From contig JAUFSD010000011.1 of the NCBI GenBank assembly GCA_033030425.1, positions 868,001-932,000 on the forward strand: a DNA stretch of 64,000 nt. Direction: 5' to 3'. Every line of letters starts with the position of its first letter. Within the stretch, counting starts at the first letter, position 1. This DNA comes from Verpa conica (lineage: Eukaryota > Ascomycota > Pezizomycetes > Pezizales > Morchellaceae). A program made the translations under genes and the position numbers. The notes beneath the pieces were generated by a model that searched no databases, was not told the origin of the DNA, and saw nothing but the letters and a program-made list of their open reading frames with translations. Shown piece by piece: positions 12,510 through 25,068 of the stretch.

Positions 12510-13734
12510 TTGGCCTACTTTGCTCAGGTAGTTAGCTTTGTTTTCTTGGAATAGATTACACGGCTATAATACCACCTTAGTAGATCTTTATAGTCTAACG
12601 AAAGATGTAAGATCTAAAGGTTCACGAGCTGGTCTCTAAGTGATTATGTCTGGTATGCAGCTGCTACTACGGACGACCTGATCAGAATAAGTTTGGAAAG
12701 CTGAGGAGAGGGGAAACATTGGCTGAGGAGGCTGGTAAATAGGCTGTACCCTTGTCGCCAAGCCTTAATAGCCCTTGTCATAATAAAATATGAACTTAGA
12801 GTATGTAAATTGGAAAACCGGTACGCCTTAAACTACAAACACCGATAAAATGAGATCCCGTCCCAGTATTAACGTAAGAACTTACGGGGCTCATTGGTTT
12901 TGCCTTTGCTGGGCCCTGTTCAAAAGACTAATATTCATAATTATAAAGCTATGCACGGTTATTGAATCAGGATATGTGATATATATGCCTCGTTATGTCA
13001 AGAAACCTACGGTATAGTAATGTGGGGAAAATCGACTGCATTAAGATCTCCTGAAGCTACCTACTATCCGTAATATACGATTCAATTTACATCAAATGAA
13101 CTAAAGAGACTCGAAGATCACTAGTAGTTCTATATTCAGCCCTAAATATGTATATGACATATCATAGTAATATCTTATAATCAGAGTGTATCTAGAAATA
13201 GGTTGGCTGTCAGCTAAATCTGTAGTCTTTGTAAAAAAATCCCCTTAACAAGAAAGATCTAACATTAATATGGTACCGTACTATCTCTTTTATTAATCTA
13301 TAGTTATATGAATTTAGTCAGCGTCTTAAATATAATTCTGACGGATTTCTTGAGTAGGAACTTTATAGATACCTTTATAGGCAAAGGTATACTATATATG
13401 GCTTACGCAAAGTACCGGTAGTTTATACTGAATTTTCTAGTTCCATCTGGAGTGACTTGATAATAGGCAGGCTCGGGCGATATACACTGGAAAGAATTTT
13501 ACTGATTTCTATAATAATTTCTAGCTGGAAGCCGTAGGTAACTATGTGGAAGATCATAAGGACCCTGCTGCATGCTCTATAACAATATGTGTGATATTTT
13601 TATTGATCGTTTGATTATTGGCATAGTTTTTTCAAAACCTCTAGGAACCTAATATCCAGGGTCTATAAACTTCGTACAAATTTGCTGATGCTCTGTAGTA
13701 ATATATCTTTAGTATTTGGAAGAGTTCCGAGAGA

Positions 13735-13968
13735 TTAAAAGGCTCTGGTAACCGGACTAAGGATCATAAAATCGCAATCACCCGGACGGCACCTAGATTC
13801 CTTGCCTTGGTAGTGCCGTCCTAGAAATCCGTTCGCGCACTTGAGCATAGACCTAATATTTGACTCTTGCTTCAAGTAATTGTAGAAAACCGTGAAGTAG
13901 TAGGCATTGATGGGAGCTATGTATTGAAAGTTATCTTGCGGGGTATAAATAGTTTGCCTAAAGATCAT
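13735..13968 (-). pseudogene. decayed copy of the BTB gene 3' exon
   Basis: The minus-strand frame includes NIRSMLKCANGFLGRHYQ, then KESRCRPGDCDFMILSPVTRAF. It aligns with the BTB gene's second exon (VRSMLDSALSFLERYYNPGE, then RPRCRH, CDMMILGSIIKAF) in the same order and spacing. A stop follows the matching AF, and I could not find the BTB domain in the AT-rich DNA further upstream. It reads as an old duplicate fragment of the neighbouring gene, in the same orientation. The annotated span is simply the open frame; the true edges are uncertain. Confidence 0.5.
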
Positions 13969-16257
13969 TGTGTGGTGCCAAGACCTGTCGACGTATAACC
14001 ATAGTCAATCACTCGAATACCTTAGTTTAGTCCAATATGTGCTTAGTCTCATCTCATTCTCTAAAACAATGCAGAGATATAAAATAAAAACTCTGTGCAA
14101 ATAACTTATGTCTAAATATGAAATTAACCTATTATCAATCTTAGTTCGATTTTTTTTATTCATGTGATATCACTCGAAATTAAGTAGTGTCTGTTCGGAT
14201 GAATATTTGGATAGCTTAGCCTTAAGTCGATCCTGAAATAAGTAGTTGTTGAAAATTACTCATTAATCCTTAGAGAAGTATCCATCCAGCAAAGTGATAT
14301 GCAGGATAGGAGTATTTAGTAATATATAGAAAATATAACTTCTGCGATCGAAATAATATCCGCACATCCAGTATGCTCCGCTCAAGACTAGCTAAAAACT
14401 AGAATCCATCTATTCCCCAAATATATGAAAAGCTGTAAACTAAACTTATATGTAGGAAGTATATTAGGAGTAAGCATGAGGATTAGCCCTTCCGTAGCAC
14501 GTAACTGGTCTTCTTTTAGATGTTAAGGATTAGATCTAATGTATCCCCTATATGTTTGTTTCTAGGAACATATTCAAACATTGTTGCAAATAATTCATAG
14601 ATCAAGTGTTTTTCTCATTAGGGACCTCCATATCTAGAACGAGAGCAGACAGATAGAATCTGATAAGATATAGCCCACAGCAAGATTAGTATATGGAGTT
14701 CTACCACTACACACAAAAACTGTGATACCCCCTATTAAACGGCAAGAACGGGAGAGTGGTGGGGAGCCTGAATTGGCATAAAAGATAAGAAGAGTGGCAA
14801 ATTCCCCTTACAGGGCCACACCACTGCCCGTCGGAATTAATCACCGAGTACTCAGTCTCCTGCGGGATTTATTCAACCGGGGGGCCTAGAAACAACGGTC
14901 GGCCGGGAGTAAGCCCCACGCAGTCACCCGACCTCAGCCATCCCGGACCCGAAGAGCAGCTGCACAGTAGTGCGCACACAAAGCGGAGTCTCTTTTGTAG
15001 GGCACTAGTTGTGCGCGTTCGCGGGACAGAAGTCACCCGTGTAACCATATGTGCGTGGTCCTAAACACAGGCAACAGATATTCCCTCGCGGTCGCGTATC
15101 CACTGACATCTGCAAGCCACTGATCTCCCCATCTTTCGCGTGCGAGAAGATCCTGCAAGTAAGGTGGGGATTCCGCAGCACAGCACAGCACACACAAGGC
15201 AACAGCCACACGAGCTGTAGATCTCTTTAGTTCACAGTCTGTATCTACAGAATATGAAAAACCCCAAGGCACCGAGAACAGTTGACCGGACTGCTACCTA
15301 GCCAATGCTACAGTAATAGAAATATGCTGCTCGTTTCCCCTTGATACAGGTCACCACTACTTTGTGGGGATTGTTTGATTCTCCTCAGCCATAGCTATAT
15401 ACGGCCAGTCCCCCCATGGGGGAAAATCAAGCATCGAGTCCTTGGCAAGAAAAAGCCTCAGTCACTAATCGCTATTATCTAGGCTAAGCCGTGACTTTTG
15501 TGACCCGTGAATGGACCGTAGATCAGTATGCTTGGACCAAGGGGGGGACAAACCCAATTCTGGTCCTAGTTACAATTTATAGCGAATCAGTCTTGATTTT
15601 GAAGTGTAAGTCTGGAACATATAACGTCACTCGAACTCAGCACTCAGCCATATCTTTGAAATTCCTGGTGTAACGTCAGCAACTCCTTCAAATGTTCCTA
15701 TTAGTACTTTGACAGCTAGCTGTTTCATCCTATATTCGGAGAAATGATAGCTCTTTCCATTTAAATGTAGAAATAAGCAAAAAATATCAGACAAGGGGAA
15801 GAATATTGTCTTCATCTCACTAGAGCTACGCATCACGAAGTCGAATATAGTTATCCCAAGAACATGAATAGGACCAATGAAACACACAGACAGCCTATGC
15901 AGAAACTTCTATAACCACCAATGATTACCCACAATGATTCAAGACAGTGAGCACAGATAGCGTTATATTGAAATTCAATCGCATAGGGACAAAGATAGGT
16001 ATCCCAAAAATTACCTCAGGCCAGTAATATCCGCTCACACATAACTTATCCTACGCTCTAGTGTTGTAATGATTTATAGAGATTTGAGGAGAGCTTCCCG
16101 GCAGGCACTCCCGACAGTGGGACATAGCCAAATCTGATTTTCTATAGAACTTCCATCGCTACCATCCGGCAGCAAGGCATGCGTAAGTCGGAAACTTTAG
16201 GTCCTGCGAAACGCAAGTTAGACAGGGGGGTCGATGGCTATATTTAGAAATAGACTA

Positions 16258-16267
16258 CCCTAACCCT
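16258..16267 (-). promoter_or_regulatory. interstitial telomere-like motif
   Basis: CCCTAACCCT on the plus strand. It has no gene close by and is one of eight such motifs. Confidence 0.35.
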
Positions 16268-19200
16268 GTAGTTGCCGGTGTGTGAGCCATTTTCCCCCAT
16301 TGCAACGGGATCATGGGATTCTACGTCGGCGCCTGTCCTATTCTATCCAAGGTTACTCTGTCTAAATAAATGACTGAAGTGCATTTGATGGTTAGTATTA
16401 CCAATTGGGAGATGCGTATTTTTCATGGTCGGGGCCTCTGAACTATTTTCGTTTTCACAGTCGGGGTAAGCGACAGAGGTGCCGAGTGCTAGGACGGTTA
16501 ATTGGGGGATGAGGACCTGTGACATGAGGCGGTGAGATGGAATTCCAGAAAACCCGAGATTATGTGTCATCCCTCTATAGTTTATCCGTGGTCGGGTTAC
16601 CGTTGATCGGCAGCCCCCGAACGGGAAACTCGGGATCACCCACGGCCGGCAGCAGAAGAGCACTCATGTCAGAAAGTTCCGTGCCAGAGTGGTTCGCCCT
16701 GTTAGGCTCACGGGCCAGCACTGCGCCTGGGGAAACACTAACGGCTTCGCCTTGTTTCTCGCTCATTAGGTTTAACCCCCCAACCTAAAGCGATCCGGCG
16801 ATGATTCTTACGAGAGCATGCACGGCAGTTGGTGAGAGAATAAGTTGACATCTCTCTTTCCCTCAATAGCCTGTGACCTACAACTCGAAAGGTCTTGCGG
16901 TCGTAATTGTGCACACGTACTCGAGTCTAGAGTGAGCCCTTTGCGCAATCTTTGAAACGGGCAGAGCGTCGGAAGTAGGAGAGTATGTCCGCGTGATAAT
17001 AGCACCGATGATGATGAGAACTGGCAAATGTGTGCGTCACCTGAGCCGTGAAGATCTGCAATACTTTGTTAAACGCTCACCGACCTCCTTCGTTTGTACA
17101 CTTTAAACGCCCTACCTTTGTATCCCCCTCCCCCCTCCCGCGAGAAACCGATAACGGGCCGATGTTAAATCGAAACAAACATGTTTGCGAGAGAAACTAC
17201 ATGCTTGCAAGGGCGGTCATGAGTCCTCGTGACGGCGCAAGTGTGCTAGTAGTGCTCGCCGAGATGCGTCACTGATAAGGCTCTCCGCTTGCGCAGCCGG
17301 CACCGTATTGCCCAAATTGCGCACCCTGGGTGCGAACACCTTGAACGTAATACCCCAGTGACCTTGAGTCAGCCTTCGTTGCCCAGGAGATATTTCTCCG
17401 ATTATATGTATATACTTAGCCGAGTGCATACTTGACCTGTTCGGGGGGTACTTTACATTATTGAGTACAAAAATCCAGTCAGAAATATGCACAAACGAGT
17501 AGATTAGGTAGGTACAGGTCGGCAGTTCTGGTGAAATGTTCCCAAGGATCTTGATTGATCTGATTCGAGCCGAATGGAACCTTCTAGAATATACCTACAT
17601 TCGGAAAGTTTGACACAGTCAGTGAGGGGTGAGGATCTGATGGAGAAAATCGCGCATATCAGCCTCATGCCCCGCCTTTCCTAAAACGCGTAGTCACGGG
17701 ATATTAGAGCCTCAACGCGTCGATAATTTGGTAATTGGGTTTCGTCACGATATTGATTTGGACCCACTATAGATATATATATATACTGACCTGTCACGCC
17801 AATCTTGGACCCTTTGTCCCACTTAGTTTCTAGAAAGATTGGGGAGGGGTTTTTTTTATGGGAACTATGAACTGTAAATGTGCTGCGAAGAAAAGAATAA
17901 TAGATCTGAAGAGCAAATTTTTGGGAGGGGGGGACAGATCGAATGAATGGTGGTACAGGGGGTGATTAATTCTGTACTAGAGGCGGCTCTGTATCTGTGT
18001 GTCAGCGGGCCTTGGTGTTCCCAGCCAGATTACTCTGCTGCATTGTCCGGTAGGCCGTTTAAGGTGAAGTTGCAGGCACCCAGAAACTGGGATGGAAGAA
18101 GGTTATTTTCAAGGGCCGTCCGTCAAGACTGTTTGACCAATAATACCTATGTCATCCGGAGGATATTAACAAAGGGTCGTTTTCTATAGGCATACGTATG
18201 CCAGGACGTCATGTATTGCTGTCGCAATCCCTGAGACCAAATGTGTCCTCTACTCTGTGCAACTGGGAAGGAGGGGGGGGGAAGAGCATCTTGATGTTTC
18301 AATGAGGCAGACAGTAGCTGGTACGTAAGGATTAGAACGGACCGTGGGGTCGATTATTTTGAATCCCCAGCAGTCCCAAGATGTTGCAATGTGTTTACTC
18401 CGGGAGCTTCGTTGCAATCGTAATCATGCACCTACCCACAAACGAGTATTAGTTTCCCTAACCCCCGGCACGGGTGTAGCCGGGGTTTGTTCCTGGCTTA
18501 GAGCTTCGAGAAGAAATTGAGCCAGAGCCTCTATGACAAGATGACCAGCCCAACAAGACACCCCCAGCATATAATCCAGTGCCCATTGTCCTGTCGTGTG
18601 TTTTAAGGATGCCAAGCTTTTCTGGAGCCGGGTGCTGGGAACGAGATTCGACGTGACTGACAGTTCTGGAAGTCATCAAGTTCTATGGAAGGTTCTGTTC
18701 AGCCTCCTCATTTACTCTGGAGGGCCTTTGGGGGTAGATATGGACAGAAGCCAAAGGCGCAGGTAGCGGGGAGAGTAATATCCGCACATCGACTCAGAGG
18801 CCATGAGTCACGCTTGCTGCTACGGCTTAGCCACGATCAGCAAGTCACAGGGCTGGGCCACAACGCGTTTCCGCGTCGCGAACGCGAGCCCGGCCTGACC
18901 TGCATAGAAGGAATCATTATGCGTGTTTACCTTGTTTAGAATAGCCAACAGTCCCCCCCCAAATGACTAACACCCATTATCAGGCAACGGCTCTAACGTT
19001 CATTGGCCTGCTTTCTATGGCAACTGACGGGTCATAGTAGCCTGCCCTTGCAAACACAGACTCGAACAGTGACAAGGAAAGTGTGACACAAAAGAATCCA
19101 TCGTGCTGCGTCTCAGTTCTTGTGTGTCGTCTGTGGCCGTGTCGGATAGAGAGTAGAGCTCGTTAATTTGCGTAGGCCCCCCCGAAAGTAATATAAGAGT

Positions 19201-19453
19201 CATTCGGGACCAGTGTTGGAGCTCTTGTTTTCTTTTCGCCATCACTATCATTGCGAACAAACCATCGTCAAAAGCTCACGAGTCCCAAGCGATAAGTCAC
19301 TTCCTCTCTAGCTTAAGCAGAACTGGGACAGTCAGACCCTTGCACAGTACGCTCAATAAAGCAAACTATTTGGCTCTTTTTGCCACTATCGTATAGACTA
19401 GAGCTTTAAACAATATTACCCAAGCTTCAAGTGTTTGCCACTATCTGATCACG

Positions 19454-19623
19454 ATGCCCTCCCCAAATTCCCCTCCTCCTCCTCCACGGCCCCAGCCGCC
19501 CCGCCTTCCAACCCCAGACTTGCCACCAGCGCCGCAGGGGATGTTCGGGGTATGTCTTTGAGCCTCCATAATCTAATCTATATACATGTACTAACATCTT
19601 ACCAGCGCTATTCCAACCGATGA
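19454..19623 (+). CDS. possible short Pro-rich peptide, doubtful
   Basis: Exon 19454-19549 codes MPSPNSPPPPPRPQPPRL and then PTPDLPPAPQGMFG. It is followed by GTATGT, a CTAAC branch site and a CCAG acceptor, then 19606-19623 codes RYSNR and a stop, for 37 residues in all. The splice signals are good, but the product is tiny, and the acceptor may be wrong so that a longer frame continues. The open frames just downstream (19710-19941) do not join convincingly. Nothing recognised. Confidence 0.25.
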
Positions 19624-20148
19624 GCTAGCTCAGCACCTCAAAAATAAAAAAAACTCAACTCACCTATTTATACTCGGGAAATTACAACAAAAAAATCGAC
19701 AAGATCGATTTGGGAAAACGGCAATGCCTTTTTGACGAGCGAAAAAAAAACCATTGTTTTCGCATCGTTTTCGGCGACATCGTCAACCAAACTGGTTTTG
19801 ACTACGGACGGGCACGAGCGCTATCATCTATTTGGTGGCCGTTTGCAGCATCGGCGGATCATAAATCTCCACTCCTGGAAGGAGACGGAGGCTGGAATTG
19901 ATCAAGAGACGTTTCTTTTGATTAGCTTTCTTCACGAATGAAGCCCACTTCATGAAATTTCCGCGGTTTTTCTTTCGCTGGAAATGTACTGAGACTACCT
20001 TGACTGCAAGGCGACTCTGGTGGATTCCCGCTTCCATTGCTCTGTTTTCCTATCTTTCTCTGCGGGGTACTTGTTATTTCTGGTTATCGTGGTTCGAGGA
20101 GAGTGCCCCGGCCTATTTTTAGGCTGCACAGTCACTCTCAAAGGGCGG

Positions 20149-20156
20149 TCACGTGA
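20149..20156. promoter_or_regulatory. TCACGTGA E-box palindrome
   Basis: A perfect 8-base E-box about 590 bases upstream of the ORF at 20747, followed by a TGACTCA (bZIP-type) site at 20164-20170. Cbf1-like bHLH factors bind TCACGTGA in other fungi; use here is inferred. Confidence 0.35.
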
Positions 20157-20497
20157 GCTGTTATGACTCAAACCTAGCGGGTGTTTTAGGAAAGCCTGGT
20201 TTCTTTTCTGATGTAAAAAAGACTCAATGCTTGGATTATTGTCTTTGGCCTTTTGTTTTGGTTCTTCGTTTTTAAATTTCTCTACTTCTTGATTTTTTAT
20301 TGTATTTGTTTTTTTGGCTCCTCCGGCTACTTTTTAGCTTCATTTTAGTCAAGTTTTTCTCATAATTGTACGGGATTGAACGTCTTATGTTTGCATTTAT
20401 TTTATAATTTCACTTTCTAATAAGACTACATGTATTCTTTTATCACTTTCTGTCCTTGCTTTGTAAGGTTTGCAAGGGCTGTTTGCGGCTTCATGTC

Positions 20498-20510
20498 AGG
20501 GTTAGGGTTT
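20498..20510 (+). promoter_or_regulatory. interstitial telomere-like motif
   Basis: AGGGTTAGGGTTT about 240 bases upstream of the ATG at 20747, close enough for a promoter role. Confidence 0.4.
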
Positions 20511-20746
20511 GTGCTCCTGCACAGGAGCGTCAGACATGCATGGAAAACTGAGTCGACCCGGAATTTCATGATGGAAACAGTTAGCTAGTTGAATTTACTC
20601 TTCCTCCATGTACAACTTGAAATCTCACATTGTGGTAATAACATTTACACCAGAAACATAGCCGAGAATAGCGCGGGTTTTAAAGTCTTATTTTTAGCCA
20701 CGTGCCGAGCTATGGGTAAACATGGTGAACTTGAAAGTCGATATAA

Positions 20747-21211
20747 ATGAACTTTATGGTGTGCTACTTAACAAGGCGATATTCCCGATCCTTTTATTTT
20801 TATCCATGCTATGCCACAATACGAATGAACTCCCCTGTGTTACCCTTACTGCGTGCGTCGTTCCCATTTACTATAATTCATCATTCCTACAGCTTCCAGA
20901 TCCTTCCCATCTTATTACTCCTTGCTATTATCGTCTTTTGTTTGACTGCTATTATTATGACCTGTGTTTTTATGCCTAGGACACACATATACGTTGCGCT
21001 GCCCACATTGGTTGTTTTGGTCATGGGTTGCTGTTATGCCCTTTGGCCGTTTATTGAAGCGGTGCCTGAGTTGCCAACAGTGGATATTCAGAAAGGGAGG
21101 GAGAACGTAGGCCCTGCAGCAGTTGAGAATATTAGTGCGCCAATTTTAGGACAGAGCCAGAACATGAAAGATATTACGATTGAGTTGAAGCCGGTTTTAA
21201 GTTCTAGATAA
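20747..21211 (+). CDS. small predicted two-helix membrane protein
   Basis: An unspliced frame of 154 residues from ATG 20747. A second in-frame ATG at 20825 would give 128 residues (MNSPVLPLLRASFPF) and may be the real start. Two strongly hydrophobic segments are visible, ILPILLLLAIIVFCLTAIIM and VALPTLVVLVMGCCYALW, joined by a very short loop with a basic residue (PRTHIY). A hydrophilic C-terminal tail of about 50 residues, ending KPVLSSR, follows. This looks like a helical hairpin with both ends on the same side of a membrane. No family recognised. A telomere-like motif and an E-box lie in the presumed promoter. Confidence 0.5.
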   Translation: MNFMVCYLTRRYSRSFYFYPCYATIRMNSPVLPLLRASFPFTIIHHSYSFQILPILLLLAIIVFCLTAIIMTCVFMPRTHIYVALPTLVVLVMGCCYALWPFIEAVPELPTVDIQKGRENVGPAAVENISAPILGQSQNMKDITIELKPVLSSR

Positions 21212-22159
21212 GGTCTGAAGAATCACTACCTTTAGTCACTGCTAAGGCCCATGGATCATAGGGAGTTAGTATGATAATGGGTTAGGAGATATAGCATTTG
21301 AAGTCAAGATGCTCTAGGTATGTTTTAGGGATGGTGCTCTGAGGAGTCTTTCCAACTCATTTAATGTCTGCATCCATAATGCTGGGCCGGGGGATTTCCA
21401 TATAATTATTTTATAGATTAACCATTACCGTAATATTTAGAGTAGATAAACTATAAGTTTAATACCATGGGTTTAGTTATAGATTACAAGTCAGTAAGGA
21501 ATAGATTTAAACCAAAATTAATACTTTCACTCGCCATTCTACCTGCAGCAATAGTAATCGAGTGAGATTTCATGATATAGATTTAGCTACCTTAAGATTT
21601 AGGATATTAAGCTTATTTTGAATTTCCTCTTGAAATATTTAAAGTAATCTTCGGCACTGTTTTAATTTATATTATCTGTGGATAGAGTAGAAATTCTGGT
21701 GATGAGCCTAGAAAAAAACAATTATAGTTTTATTAGTATTCACTTCCCTCTAGCTCTGTTGAGCGATACCTAAAAGGGTATGGTGAATATTGGGGGTAGC
21801 CGAATAGGCGGGGACTAGCCCTTATACCGTAGTGAGCAGAGTTATCAAAAAAGAAAACTTTGATAGCTTGAGGATATTAGAGCGTTTTAGGCGTTCAATA
21901 AATTCGAGGTACATGGGATATTAGGAGTTTCTTTCGTAGTTTATTTAGGATCAAGCATTTGGGCGCATTGTATTCGTAGAAACAAATAATTTTCATTATT
22001 GGGCCTGTTTAGGCACACGGTATTGAAAAGAATGTAAAGATTTTAAACTAGATAACTACCATAAATTATTCAGACTAATAGCTAATCCGTACGCTGCTCC
22101 CTATAAAAGACCCATGTACAGCCATTTACTATAACTATATGAAAACACATCACACCCTC
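21212..22159. other. AT-rich spacer between two gene ends
   Basis: No coding potential seen. The genes on either side converge here, so it holds both 3' regions. A short hairpin (TATCAAA..TTTGATA) lies at about 21,843-21,866. Confidence 0.55.
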
Positions 22160-23090
22160 TTAGAAGAAAGCAACCCCAATTGCAACAGCAATGGCAACAA
22201 TTCCTATTTCGATTCCGTTTTTCCCAGAAGCGCCTGTAAATACTGGTGGTGTAGAAGTAGTCGGACCAGTAGCGTTCGAGGAGGAGGTGGCGTTGGTGCT
22301 AACACTCGAGGTTGGTACGTGTGTCGTACTTGTGTATGCGGTTGTAGAAGTGTAAGTTGAAATTTCGGTTGTCGCTGAGGTTTTTGTAGTTGTAGAGGTA
22401 GAGACGGTGGATGAAGCCTTAGTAGATGTGAAGGTGGATGTTGAAATGGAAGTAGAAGTAGAGGTTGATCTAGGAGTCTCGTTGGTGATGGTGCTGGTAT
22501 AGGTAGTGCTGAGTTGACAGAGGGCACGGCCACCTTCGTAGGTACAGAAGGGGGTACTCGGAGGACTTTTTACAGAAGGGACCAGGTTAGTCTGGACAGC
22601 ATAGAAAAGCTGTTAAAGGGGATACATACCAGCACTCCTCGGCATTGGGACATTTAGAATCAGTAGCATCATAGCAGAGTGTCGCTACTCCACATTGGGA
22701 AACAGGGTATCTGTTTATAAGATTAGTATACGTATAGACTGGAGAGAAATTAACTTATACCTCTCATCGCAGCACCTTCCTCCAGATTGGCAAGAGTAGC
22801 CAAACTCGCAAGAAGCTAAGCAGAATTTCAAAGTTAGCTACCTAAATGTAGAGATTCTGCCATAGACCTGGGTACTAACTCCCATCAGAGCAACAGTTTT
22901 GACCACACTTGATAGTATTTGCTGTCTGTTCACAAATATTTGGGTTGGATCCGCTACATGTAAGCTGTCTAGCCTCGAGACCGCTTACAGAGGTCAAGAC
23001 GCTACGAGGCATAATCCCAAGACCACCATTTGCAAGTGCAGCACTGGCGAAGAAGCCAAGAGCGAGGGTAATTTGCTGAAGTGAATGCAT
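22160..23090 (-). CDS. secreted Cys-rich, Ser/Thr-rich GPI-anchored protein
   Basis: Four minus-strand exons, 23090-22880, 22815-22761, 22710-22630 and 22565-22160, join in frame to 250 residues. There is a signal peptide (MHSLQQITLALGFFASAALA). Residues about 40-125 form a Cys-rich module with paired cysteines: CSGSNPNICEQ, CGQNCCSDGTSC, CQSGGRCCDE, CGVATLC, CPNAEECC. A Ser/Thr-rich stalk follows, and the C-terminal segment (IEIGIVAIAVAIGVAFF) fits a GPI signal. The last intron has a GACTAAC branch site, and its acceptor (AAAAAG) was chosen because it alone restores the frame and the CC pair. The regular CC pairs recall small disulfide-knot extracellular proteins, but I cannot assign a family. 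The likely place is the cell surface. Confidence 0.8.
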
Positions 23091-25068
23091 TTCGAATTGG
23101 GGAGTGAAGGATAAGATTATTATAGAGGAAAAACGAAGGTGATGGGCAATAGATCCTAAAGCAATAAACGAGAGAGTTGCTTAAAGAGCGAAGGGAGGAA
23201 TTGGGGTATCAGGAGGGGCCTTATAATTTATATACCCCTAGCCCAACAGGTGATCGAACGGGGAATCCAGCTACAATGGTCATAATCCCCTCAACCAAGA
23301 AACACAGTCGCATGGTGTAGGGATGAATCTTTAATTAATTTGCCGAAAAGAGCAGCATATCGATCATTTGTACTCAGCCCCATACTTGTTTGCTGCTACA
23401 GTCATTAGCATAAAGTTCTACATTGTCCCTGGTGGGGATCGAGGCTTTAGCGCAGGGGGAGTGTTGGCTTGCAGAAACTGCACTTTGTGTCTTACATGGA
23501 TTTAAGTATACTCAATAATCCTTAATCGAATTTGTTTTACAGTATGTCTCGAGGAATGCTCTTACTGGTTTCTTTTCAACGAAAGACACGAGTTTATCTC
23601 AAGTTTGATGAATTCATCACCGTCAAAATACAGGAAACCCGACAGTAATTACTATTGGTTCCGAATAAGCCAGCCTATCATCTGCCAATCTATCTTATCA
23701 AGTAGTATGTTGCCCACCCCCACCTCCCTCTTCCAGAGATAGATATCTTCAACATAGGCAAGGTCCCCTAGGACACAGCAATCTCTTCGTGTGACGTGTG
23801 ACGTTACACTACCCCGTACACGTTTCAACCGTGCCTTGTTGTGCAACATGAATACGAACAGCCTAGCCTAGAATAGCAAGGCCAGGCTTTAATTATTGCG
23901 TTATGGGGTGATTGGGGTATATCTTGTTAGGGGTAGCTTGAGTATTAAAGACATTTAGACGACTCAGCCTGTTGCTAGGCTGCCGGTGTGGGGAAGAGAA
24001 TGGAAGGGATCGTCTCCTGTTATTTAAGAGTTTTCGGTTATTTACGCTCTTCGCACATATCAAATACGAGGGTGCCATCTTACAAACGACTCTGACAAAT
24101 GATGCCCGGGGCCTTGTCGCAATTCCCAGTTCTCCGCGGCTGGGACATCGGCGGGCCCGAAGCCTGGATGGGTGCAGTGGTAGATGATTTATGAAAGACA
24201 CAAAACACTCATAGTTGAAAAAGGGGAATTCTTTCCTTAGGCTAGGGCATCTCGTCGATGAAACCTGAAATAAGCAATTAAGATACATTTTACATTGGCG
24301 GTTGAGGGGGAGTCGATTGTTCCTGCAGAGGTGGCTGTGACACGCCACTTAATACTGGTAAGACAACTATCCGAAAAAAACAAACAAATATATCGTGTAC
24401 TTTACGGTAGCCTCCGAGTTAGGTCGGAGGTTGGAGCTCCGACCAATTGGTGTAGATCCCAGGGCCTACACCTGTATCTTGGCGCGGAGTATTGTTCTGT
24501 TTGTGGGGGGTTGCTTCCCAGCGGCTGAGCAGAGAGTAAATTCCTAGATCTCAAGATCTTAGTCAAAAGTCCTGTATTAACTGACGAGACCCGTGTTGCC
24601 ACCAAGAGGTTGAAACAAGGTGTGGCTAGAAGATCTTACTGAGAATAGTTTGGCAGCATCGGTTTTCGCCACTTGCTATACTAAAGAAGATATTTTGCTC
24701 GCTTTTCTTCCCTTACTTAGGGATAGTGGCTTCCTTTGTAAGTTAGACGCTTCGCCACTTCTTATTTCAACCTCTTAACGTAAAAACGGGTCTCGTCAGT
24801 TAATACGGAATTATCATCGGGGATCTACGCATCACGTGTAGATAAGATAACGGCGATCCGGATTATGTCAACAGCCCTTGCCCCCAAAATTTTCGTATCT
24901 GTAACTTTCCTCAGCACTGAAGCCTCAAGAGAATGCCTGTACGTACATCCAATCTCTTGCAGTAATCAACAATAAGGAAAAATACCAATCTAATAAGAAT
25001 CTCACCTTAAACAGCATGCGTTCGGTGCCGTATACAGGGAGGTTTTCCTCCCACCCGTGAACCGGGCT
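23091..25068. other. spacer with a small inverted-repeat element
   Basis: Opposed open frames at 23,890-24,350 have no recognisable domain. The only clear structure is the TA-flanked inverted-repeat element at 24577-24803. An upstream mini-exon of the Trm5-like gene may lie just before 25,036, ending at the CAG there. Confidence 0.5.
24577..24803. mobile_element. TA-flanked MITE (227 bp)
   Basis: The ends are perfect 18-base inverted repeats, TTAACTGACGAGACCCGT, each bordered by TA (24575-24576 and 24804-24805). Partial inverted similarity continues inward (AAGAGGTTGAAA near both ends). The size, TA target duplication and lack of coding capacity fit a non-autonomous Tc1/mariner-type element. 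No transposase is in the window. The superfamily is inferred from the TA alone. Confidence 0.7.

Larger units (their letters stand above)
12510..20746. other. long gene-poor, AT-rich spacer
   Basis: Over 8 kb with no convincing gene apart from the BTB remnant at 13735-13968 and a doubtful Pro-rich peptide at 19454. 12,780-14,750 is very AT-rich. 14,750-19,300 is more balanced but has only short frames without recognisable domains. 20,100-20,700 probably holds regulatory DNA for the gene at 20747, including a TCACGTGA box at 20149-20156, a TGACTCA site at 20164-20170 and a telomere-like motif. Confidence 0.55.

Noticed and set aside
22204..22533. Pro/Leu-rich 109-residue minus frame in the Cys-rich GPI gene
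   Set aside because: It is in another frame of the Ser/Thr stalk; the frame that ends in the GPI signal fits all four exons.
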